Source: Paratrimastix pyriformis (Eukaryota > Preaxostyla > Paratrimastigidae). From it: a DNA stretch of 64,000 nucleotides. The notes below the pieces were generated by a model. That model was not told where the DNA came from. It worked only from the letters and a program-made list of their open reading frames with translations, and made no database searches. Positions 56,001-64,000 of this stretch are shown piece after piece (the stretch's first letter is position 1; the number at the start of each line of letters is the position of its first letter). Where the stretch lies: the NCBI GenBank assembly GCA_027972325.1, contig JAPMOS010000013.1, positions 702,501-766,500 of the forward strand, read 5' to 3'. The position numbers and the translations under genes were made by a program.

Positions 56001-58875
56001 TCCATTTTTTCGTGGGGCCCGCGCCGAACGGACGGCGGCCAGTCGCTGCTGGTACTCGAGGGCCGAGGCGTGGCGCTGCTGATGGAGGGCCAGCAGCTTC
56101 TCCTCGAGCTCGCGGCACCGGCCAGCCATGGCATTGAGGGTGCTCTGCAGCTCCTGGTTGGCCCGGACGAGGGCGTTCCAGGGGCGCACCTCGCGCTCGA
56201 GGCGGCCGCGCTGCCGAGGGGCGTCAGCGTCTCCGACCCGGCCGAGGGGGGAGGGCAGCGACAGACCAGCTCGTCGTTCTGGCTCCGGTACCGCGCCAGC
56301 TCCTGGAAAAGGCGCCCCCCATCGGATGAGAGGCGCGGCGCATTGGCCACAAGCTGGCTCCTCATGTAGGCGATCTGCGGGCGCGCGTGGGCAATGAAGA
56401 AGATGAAGATGAAGGGCCTCACCAAAACGGCCAGGGATTGTTGAGAGGACGGAGGAGCGCAGATGACCGAGAGAGGGCATGCCAGCATACCGCATGACGT
56501 GGGGACCACGAAAAGGACGGCGGGGGGGAGGGGCGTGCGGGGGGCGCACACGGACCTCCTCGTTTTTGTGTTGCAACAGGCGGCGCAGGACCCCGGTCAG
56601 CGAGCGCTGCTCGAGGAGGGGCAGCGACTCGGCTCCGTCGAGGGCGGCCTCATCGCCGCTTGGGGCGGGCCTGTCGTCCTGCTCCTGGAGGAAAAGCGCG
56701 GAACAGCATCGGCAACCCGAGCATGGCGACCGCGCCCGCCCAACCCTTTCGGAACCGGCCCCTCCTCGGGCAAGGGCAAGGGTCAAGCCCTGTGATTGTC
56801 GCCACGGACCAAAGTTCGAACACTGCTGGGGCCCAGGCGCGGTGGGCAGCGGACGTCGGATGGTGCCGATCGCAGTGCGGGCCTCCCGGGAGCCGGTTGC
56901 TGTCGAGTGGATGCGGCCTTCGAGCGGCCCAAGCGCGGCTGGGGGCCTCCGGCAAACCCCCTTTCGGATTGCTGGCTATTTCGCCGGAGTGGTGCTGGTG
57001 CTGCTGGTGGTGCTAGTGGCGATGGCGGCGATGGCGGCGATGGCGGCGATGGCGGCGATGGCGGCGATGGCGGCGACGACAATGGAAGTGGCGGCGGCGG
57101 CAACTGCTGTGAGAAGGACTGCGCCGGAGGGAGTGTCTGCGCCGGCGGAGACGGAGCGGGAGCAGCCCGGGGTCTTTGGATGAGCGGAGCGGTCACGGCA
57201 TGCTGCATCGGGAAGGCAGCCGGCGCGCCAGACAAGCCAGCGGGCAGGGGGAGGGTCTGCCCCAAGGCGGCTTGGAGCTCTTGGCGCGCCTGGGCCCTGC
57301 CTTCCTCCAGGGCGACCTGCGATGGGAGCGAGTGGGGAGGGCGACCTCGGTCGAAGATCCAATAAGCCCGCTCCTCCCCCAGCGCTCGGCAGAGAAGGTG
57401 GACCTTTTTGCGCAGTTCGGCGAGCTCGACTTCGTTGAGGGCAGCCGCACGGGCATCCCACCGGGCCAGGGCTACCTGCTGCTCGACGGTCTTGTGGCGG
57501 AGCTCCTCGAAGTGCCTGGGCCGGGCCCCGAGCGGAGCATCGGATGAGGCTGGAGACCGGGTCACCAGGCCACGCCCCCTCCCCCCCCCCCCCCCCCCCC
57601 ATGGAGGCCATCGGCACAAACAGACGAAGATAAACAGAGACAAACCTTTCGGCGGCATAGTTGAAACCAGCACTCGGGGGGACCACAGGAGCGGGCGGGT
57701 ATAAGGGGAAGAAGGGTGCCGCCGGAGGTGGGGCTGCAGGAGGCGGAGGTGAGGCTGCCGGTGGAGGAGGTGGCGTTGGGGGTGGCGGCAGGTGGGTGGG
57801 AGGCAGAAGAGGCCCCTGCTCGGGCTGGGGGCAGGAGAGAGGGCCGTCTGCAGCTGCGGGAGGCGGCCGCGAGAGGGAATGTGGAGAAGAACCGGAGAAG
57901 CCCCTCGGCGGGAGCTTGGCGGCGGGATCTGGTGGGCACGCGGGCGCGGGTGCGGGCATGTCCAACGATGGGGACCGGAAGTGGGTCGGGCATGGATGTG
58001 ACTCCGGGGGCGGCGGTGGGGGGAGCGGGGGAGATTGACGGGCGATCAGGCCAGGGGCTCGGGAAGAATTGGCGGGAGACCACTCGCCATCCACATCCGA
58101 GGCCGGAACGGGTCGCGTGAGAGCGTCGCGTCCGTCGGGGGGTGACGGAGACCGATGCCGGAGACGCACATGAGGCTCCTGCTGAGGCGGCGGGGACAGG
58201 CGGGTGGGCGGGAGGGAAGGAGAGCAAATCGCATGGGCGCGGGCCCGAGAAGGACTAGAGGGTGACCCGGCTGGAGAGTCAACTCCCAGGATCTTCGGTG
58301 GGGAGGCCGGCCGGCGCTGGAACCCAGAAAGCAAAGGAGGAGGCAAGGAAGCCGCGCCTGCCGAGGAACGGAAAGAGCCAGGCGGATCAGCAAACACGAG
58401 GCAAAACGGCGGCCGAGGACCTGTACCGGCTGGAGACGCCACCCTAGGCGGCTCTTGAAGTGGGGATGCGAGGGGGATCTCGTCGGGAGGCGCGGTGGGA
58501 GCGGGCCGTCGCGCTGCAGCGGTGGGAGACGAGTACTCGAAGCGGAACGAGGTAATATCTGTCCAACCAAAAGGTGCGGGTTAAGGTTAGGGAACCTTTG
58601 TCGAGACCATAGCCGAACCGGAGAATATCACCATGACTCAACGGGCAAAGTGAATTCGAAAGGCGGACATCGTTGACGAAACATCCATTTCGAGAGTTGA
58701 GGTCTTCCAGCTGCGCTCGTTCCCCTGATGGATCAAAACTGATAATTGCATGCTTTTTGCTGATGCTCCGCGCTTCAAAAACCAAATCAGCTTCATTGGA
58801 ATCTCGGCCGATGATAGTTACGGGGTCGTGGAGCTCGTAGACAACTTCACTTCCCTTGAGATATCCCAAAACCAT
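53036..58875 (-). CDS. FHA-domain coiled-coil protein, FHAD1-like
   Basis: Long protein with an N-terminal forkhead-associated domain, which binds phosphothreonine peptides. Start MVLGYLKGSEVVYELHDPVT at 58875; FHA motifs TIIGRDSNEADLVFEA, SISKKHAIISFDPSGE, EDLNSRNGCFVNDV, GDILRFGYG; the DLNSRNG...GDILRFG pattern is that of FHAD1. Then a long Pro/Ser-rich stretch (about 56900-58400) with 9-bp repeats at 57021-57075. After it come coiled-coil pieces: LRHKTVEQQVALARWDARAA, LNEVELAELRKKVHLLCRAL, LVRANQELQSTLNAMAGRCR, LNRDALLLRQANAHLKERVA, IVDLEAAIEALVLRGRQG; then poly-Gln, TKLQRLQQEREFARLQRVW, and a Pro-rich C-terminus with stop at 53036. The 54940-55093 (CCA)n lies in an intron (donor GTCCGG after RDDE). 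Not all of the boundaries in this many-exon gene are fixed. FHAD1 relatives occur in flagellated cells. Confidence 0.75.
54940..55093. repeat. (GGT)n / (CCA)n microsatellite, about 50 triplets
   Basis: Nearly pure GGT on plus. It looks like poly-His, poly-Pro or poly-Thr in the three minus frames, but a GTCCGG donor before it and a CCCCGGCAG acceptor just after it place it in an intron of the FHAD1-like gene. Confidence 0.95.
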
Positions 58876-59158
58876 TTGATGCTGCCGTGGAATGACAAGG
58901 AGGCGCCCGGAACGGAGGTCACAAAACCAAAATTCAAAGGGAACGAGACAGTTGATGGTCCCTCGGGCACAACGGCCGGATGAGCGAATGGTGCCGAAAG
59001 CTGTTTAAACGATTCACAGATTCGTGGTAAAAAAGAAGAAGAAAAAAGATTAGCACATCGGAAGGGAAGCGTAAGGTTACTCGGCTTTACAACGGGGTTG
59101 TTGTTCGAAAGAGTCGAGGGTTTCATTCCTGCACACACCACGAAAAAAAAAAAACAAG
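58876..59158. other. Spacer between FHAD1-like gene start and acyl-CoA synthetase end
   Basis: Low-GC spacer with GTTTAAAC at 59003-59010 (also present in the RRP1/EF-hand promoter) and an A tract at 59142-59153. It holds the FHAD1-like promoter and the 3' part of the acyl-CoA synthetase gene. A terminal splice to an exon around 59130 is possible. Confidence 0.5.
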
Positions 59159-62100
59159 TCAAAGATGAGTAATGAGAAAAGAGAGCCAAACCGAAACAGG
59201 ATGGGCCGAGGATCCTCCCTGGTGAGGAAGCAGGATTGCCTGCAGATCGCGGGCAAAGAGGGTCTTGATGACATCGCGGCGCATCTTGAAAGAGGGAGTC
59301 AGCATCTTGTTCTCGGGGGTCCATTCCTCGGCGCTGATGACTAGGTCCTTGATGGTCTCGAAGCGGCGTACACCGGCCTCGGGGATGGCCGCAGCACGAG
59401 CGCACTCATCCAGAAGGAGCTTCTTGACGGCCGGCAGGCGGGCCATCAGGGCGCGGTATTCCCGGGAGATCTCACCCTGGAAGTCGGACGGGGGCATCCG
59501 TTCCGCGGGAGCCTCGCCGGCCTTGAGATTTTCGATGGCTTGGCGGATCTCGGGGCGCCGCAGCAGCCCACAATAGTCGGGCACTACCACACCCACCAGG
59601 GCTGAGGCCGTGGGCTGCCCGTACACCATCAGCTGGTGGAGCAGCGGCACGTGGGACAGGTAGGAGGACTCGAGGCGCTCCGCGCAGACGAACTCGCCCT
59701 GGGAAAGCTTGAAGATCTGCAGCGCATGGGGGGCCATTGAAACCGGGCGGTGCGTGAAAACCAACCCAGAAGAAGCCAAATCGGCAGACATTCTTGACGC
59801 GGTCGATGATCTTCAGGCGTTCACCGAGGGGACCTGAGCAAGGGAGTGAATCGCAGGAGAGGAAGGAGGATGAGGAGTGGAGGAGGAGAAAAGCACCATG
59901 ATGTCGCAGGGGGAGGCACCAGCGGGTGAGCGCAGACCGGGAACCCAGGTGCCGACATCGCCGGTCCGGAACCAGCCATCCTGGATGACTTCGGCCGTTT
60001 TGACGGGGTCCTTATAGTAACCCACAAAGGTGTGATCGCCACGCACAAAGATCTCGCCGCGTGGGGGGTGATCGGTGGTGAGGTACTCCATCTCGGGCAC
60101 ATCAACCAGCTTCACCTGCAGAGGGGCAGGGTTTGAGCCGAGGACTGCCGTGTGGAGGGCCGCCAGACCTGGCACTCGGGGTAGGGATACCCAACAGTGC
60201 CGAAGTCGTGCTCGGCCGGCTCGTTGCACGTCACGCAGGCGCAAGTCTCGGTCAGGCCGTACTGGGTAGGAGAGGCGCGGGTCAGGGTTCAGGAAGACCG
60301 CAAAAAGGACAGGCAGACCCCTGGAATAGGCCGCATGGAGGTTGGCCGAAGACCGGCCGCAGAGAGGCGGCCGCACGAGGAAGAAACACACCACGGAAAA
60401 ATGGAAACGGGCCCAAACCGACAGCGACGGACCTTCGATGATGGGGGCGCCGAAACACACATTGATGAAGACGGCAATCTCAGGGCTCAGTGGAGCAGAT
60501 CCCGAATAAAAGAGCCGCACATTGCCACCCATCTTGGCCCGGATCTGCGGGTCAGGGTGGAGCGAGGAGTGGGGATGGGGAGGATGATGGAAGGGCCACC
60601 GTTTCACGCCCACACCAAGCGTGAGGGGCACCGGACCTTGTTGAACAGAATCCGATCGGAAAGAGGGGTTTTGGCACCGCGGAGCCACCATTTTTGCTTG
60701 TAGTTGAAGAAATGCTTGAACATAAGCCACTTGACCAGGCCCCCATTCACCTATGCAAACCAGACGCAGATGGGTTCAGCGCGCGCGCGCACGAGGACAT
60801 CCGCCCGGACCTGCTGCATGATCTTCGAGTACGTCTTCGAGAAGACCCGAGGAACGCCCGGGATTATGGTGGGCCGCAGGGTGCAGAGGTCGTCCGTGAG
60901 GGTGGCGATGCTGCCCGAGAAATAGCCGATGGCCGCGCCTGTGGGCGGCCAGGAAGCAGCGACGGATCGGCCAATTGACGCCAAGAAGAAAGCGGGACAG
61001 ACCGCCATGGGAGACGACAAATTCAAGCTGCCGCTCGAAGATGTGGGCCAGTGGAAGATAGCTGATCATGACATCGAAAGTACCCGCAGGGGCATGGGGA
61101 TAACGGTCATTCAGCATGGCAGAGGCGGCCATCATGTTGCGGTGGGTGATCATGGCCCCCTTCGGAGAGCCTAAATGGAGGACCAACCGTGGTCGAGGCC
61201 AGTGTGAGGACGTGATCGTTTCGGGGCACACACACTGGCGGACCGGTTGTGCCAGAGGTGTAGACAATCGTGAAAAGGTCGTCGGGGGATGGGGGAACGT
61301 CGTCCACAGGGTGACCACGACCCATTTCCAGCAGCTGGGAGTACCGGTAGTGAGCCCCCTCCAGTGACCGGCCCCTGTGGGGAGGGGGAGGGACGCCAAT
61401 GGTGTCACGCCAGTTCAATGGGGCATCCACATCGGCAAAAGCCCTCCGTCCGTCCTTCCGTGCACGCACGCGCATGTGCGGGCTGCGGGATGGGAAGCAC
61501 GAACGGACATGGCACAAGGCCCATCGAGAACGACGATGAACTCGAGGGACGGAAGCCCCGAGGCCTTGGCCGCCGTGACGAAGGGAAGCATATCAGCCGT
61601 GCAGAAAAAGATCCTACAGAGGACGATGGCAACGGTCGTCAATAAAGAGAAAAAAAGCATACTGACCGAATTTCGGAGTGTCCGATGATGAAGGCACATT
61701 CTTCCCGAGTGTAGGAATCGTAGACAGGCACAGAGACCATGGATTGCGTAGCGCAGGTGATATCAAGAATTAGCCATTCCGGACAGTTTTTGGCCATGAT
61801 GCCAACCTGGTCACAATAAAACGGAGCGTGACGCGATGGGTTCGCACCCCGCTCAGACCTTGTCTCCCTTGTGAAGACCCAAAAGCCTCATCCCAGCACC
61901 AAGTTGGCTCACCTCCTCGCCGACCTGCTTGTACGTCCGCCACTCGAAGGCGCCCTAAAATCGAAGATCTAAGTTATTTGGAGCCGGAGAACAAGAGACC
62001 CGACCCGTTTTTTGTCTGCGAGGTAAGCACGGTGACCAAGGTAGTTGTTATTTGGGTATTTGGCAATGGCGCGGCGGATGTCACGGCAGATTGTGGCTCC

Positions 62101-62220
62101 GGCCAATTCAAAGAGGGGGGGCTGGGGAATAATCGTTCCTTGGACATGGATGGGAGTTTCTGCGAGAGGAGCAACTGTTGGTGGGGCCGCTGCCGTTGCC
62201 GATGGTGCCGGATCAGACAT
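59159..62220 (-). CDS. Long-chain acyl-CoA synthetase (ACSL-type)
   Basis: Activates fatty acids to acyl-CoA through an acyl-AMP. Start [20 protein letters not shown] at 62220, Ala/Pro-rich leader. Blocks: [56 protein letters not shown]-binding P-loop [18 protein letters not shown], split by a GTCCGC intron; [62 protein letters not shown] region; [61 protein letters not shown]-terminus [19 protein letters not shown]. All adenylate-forming motifs including the DRVKN/K-S-E block are present, so likely active. No peroxisomal SKL end is visible; the last exon is uncertain (stop at 59159, or splice into 59130). It is divergent from AK7 (84 bp). Confidence 0.9.
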
Positions 62221-62304
62221 GGTTCCTTTTTCCTGATGTGCTGGAGGGTGCGCCTATTCCCACGTGCGAACAGACTGAGCGCCCGTTTGAACTCTCCAAG
62301 CGCC
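62221..62304. promoter_or_regulatory. 84-bp divergent promoter, acyl-CoA synthetase/AK7
   Basis: Complete gap between two opposite start codons, moderately AT-rich, no TATA box. Confidence 0.5.
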
Positions 62305-64000
62305 ATGAGCAAACGAGTTTTCTTGTCGCCCATCGACACACATTTTGGGCGGGTTCTTTTTCGATCGTTGAAGCAGCAACAATATGACATCTACGCGGGG
62401 AGCCGCGCCGACCAGTCCGACTTCAAGCCCAATTCCGTCCAGAAATGGGCGTCGGTCTGTTCTAAACAGGGTTTGTCGGCATCGAAAATCCAATCTCAAA
62501 TCGATAGCTGGCCAACCGGGAGGCTCTGACGGCTGCGGTGATGGAATGTGATGTGATCATTTACGATATTGTAGAAAAACTCGAGGAGGCCTCCTTTGTG
62601 ATCGAGAGTCTGTTTCTGGACTTGCTATTTCCCTCCACCCCATCACTGCTTTTGCCTTCTGCCACATAGTGCTTTCCACCCAACGGCTCCACGAGGACAA
62701 GACGTTCATTGCCCTGTCCTCTGTCATGACCTGGGCCCAAACGCCGAAGAAGGAACCCGTCTGCATCGTTGCCCTGCCGGGCTGTTCGCTTTCTCACCAC
62801 CGAACCCCTCGCTGTTGATCTGCCGCCCGCGCCGCACAGGAGCCGGCCGATGAAGAGGGCCAGCCACCAAAGCTGCCTCCGCTGACGGAAGAGGATCTCA
62901 GAAAGTCCGTCCGGCTGGCTGCATGAGGGGGTCGAGCTTGTGCGCACACCTCGCATTTCCCACGTCCGCTGTGCTTGACCCGAACCCTTGCCGCGGACAG
63001 GCGTCGGCCGCACCCACTGTACCGGGAGGTGCTCCAGGTGGAGCGGCTGGTGGCCCGCAAGAACCGAGGCCGGCTCCACACTGCGGTGCTCACGCTCGGA
63101 CTCCTCTACGGAGAGGGCGAGGATGTGCTGCACTCGTATTTCAAGGTTCGTCTTCTCCCTCCCTGCGAGGCAGCGACGACAGGCACACCAGGTGGGGGAA
63201 TGAGGCTCCCCTTTGCCCGGGACTCGGGTTGACATCGGCACCCCACCGTCTGCACCTGTCCACTTCGCAGCAAGCCTGGGAGGGCATTCCCCCTGCGCTG
63301 CCCATCTTCGGAGATGGCTCCAGCAAGGTGGCCATGGTGCACGTTCGCGACGCCGCGACAGTGGTGGACCTGGCCATTGCGACACCCCTCCAGGAGCCGG
63401 TCGTCCTGGTGGTGGAGCCGAGCCCCTACACACAGACACAGATTGTCAAGGTCCGCGCCACCCTTTGGAAGTCCCTTGAAACACGCTCTCCGTACCCCCT
63501 CCAGGCAATCAGTCAGCATCTCGGCACCGGGGAGGTCAGACAGGCGTCCGTTGACGAGCAGCTGCTGGTCTGTCGGCCCTGAAGGCGCCCTTCCTCTGAT
63601 CCCGTTTGCATCTGCGGGCAGCACGCCGGCCCCACGGTGGCACTGTTGACCTCGGATGTCAACGTCGTCTCGCGCACCCTGGCCGAGGGGGGCGAACTGG
63701 CCGCCATGGCCGACAAGTGGTACTGCCCGGTCTGTCTTTGCGGTTCTCGCGCGAACGTCATCGTTGACGCCGTCTGCACGTCCCTGCACTGGCTGACTTT
63801 GGGGAACAGTCCTTCCTGGAGGGGCTCCCCAGCAAGGTCATCCCCGAGTACAAACTGGAGCGGGGCCTCACAGCCCTTCGGCTCATGGTGACGGGCCCCC
63901 CCGGCGCCGGGCGCTCGACTCTGGCGGCCCGTTTGGCGGCGCACTACAAGATCAACCACGTCAATGTCAAGGACGTCGTCGAGCGGTACCGGGCCATGGT
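62305..64000 (+). CDS. AK7: Adenylate kinase 7 homologue, 5' part (runs off the window)
   Basis: AK7 is a flagellar/ciliary adenylate kinase with an N-terminal Rossmann-like (NAD-epimerase-type) region. Start MSKRVFLSPIDTHFGRVLFR. Blocks: AVMECDVIIYDIVEKLEEAS (human LLECDVIIYNITES), FIALSSVMTWAQTPKKEP (human FILLSTVMTWARSK), RRRPHPLYREVLQVERLVAR, AVLTLGLLYGEGEDVLHSYF (human GLQYGAEGGMLHTFF), IPPALPIFGDGSSKVAMVHV. Near the end LTALRLMVTGPPGAGRSTLA is the kinase P-loop, with Arg (63912-63914) where the Lys of GxxGxGK is expected, followed by HYKINHVNVKDVVERYRAM (human YYKLHHIQLKDVI). Donors GTCTGT, GTCTGT, GTCTGC, GTCCGT. The adenylate-kinase core lies beyond the window end. Confidence 0.88.

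Overview
This is nuclear DNA from a compact, GC-rich unicellular eukaryote. Almost every gene is cut by very short introns (about 40-60 bp when free of repeats). One intronless histone H3 gene is followed by a metazoan/algal-type 3' hairpin. Genes of flagellated cells are present (an adenylate kinase 7 homologue, an FHAD1-like FHA/coiled-coil protein, a calcyphosin-like EF-hand protein), so the organism is probably a flagellated protist. I cannot place it further; opisthokont relatives or other flagellates in the same broad grouping would all fit. The standard genetic code is used (TAA, TGA and TAG all end genes).

Layout. 1-4109: AG-free minisatellite at the edge, then a minus-strand gene of unknown function. 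4261-11567, plus strand: histone H3, a divergent poly(ADP-ribose) glycohydrolase, ASCC2. 12226-16116: head-to-head pair, proteasome assembly chaperone 2 (minus) and cytosolic lysyl-tRNA synthetase (plus). 16975-21619, plus: a tandem-AAA ATPase whose large intron holds a complete minus-strand gene for a two-TM membrane protein. 21740-28508, minus: a CCR4/nocturnin-type exonuclease, then a large cysteine-rich, low-complexity, probably secreted protein. 28555-28779: a small plus-strand gene. 29184-33021, minus: a TPR protein and RRP1. 33066-45236, plus: a multi-EF-hand protein, a CaMKK-like kinase, a disordered protein with two PP1-docking motifs, and a von Willebrand A/transmembrane protein. 45804-50589: head-to-head pair, an F-box/LRR protein (minus) and a degenerate kinesin (plus). 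50663-52471: a small minus gene and a calcineurin-B-like calcium sensor. 53036-62220, minus: the FHAD1-like protein and a long-chain acyl-CoA synthetase. 62305-end: adenylate kinase 7, running off the window.

The most unusual signal runs through the whole window. The 5' splice sites are not GTRAGT but GTCYGY (mostly GTCCGT, GTCTGT, GTCCGC, GTCTGC); about 65 of roughly 70 donors placed by reading frame and homology carry C at +3. Tandem repeats that lie in introns are free of AG on the sense strand, whereas AG-rich repeats lie in exons. First exons and promoters are clearly less GC-rich than downstream exons. I found no transposon, retroelement, tRNA, rRNA or CRISPR array.
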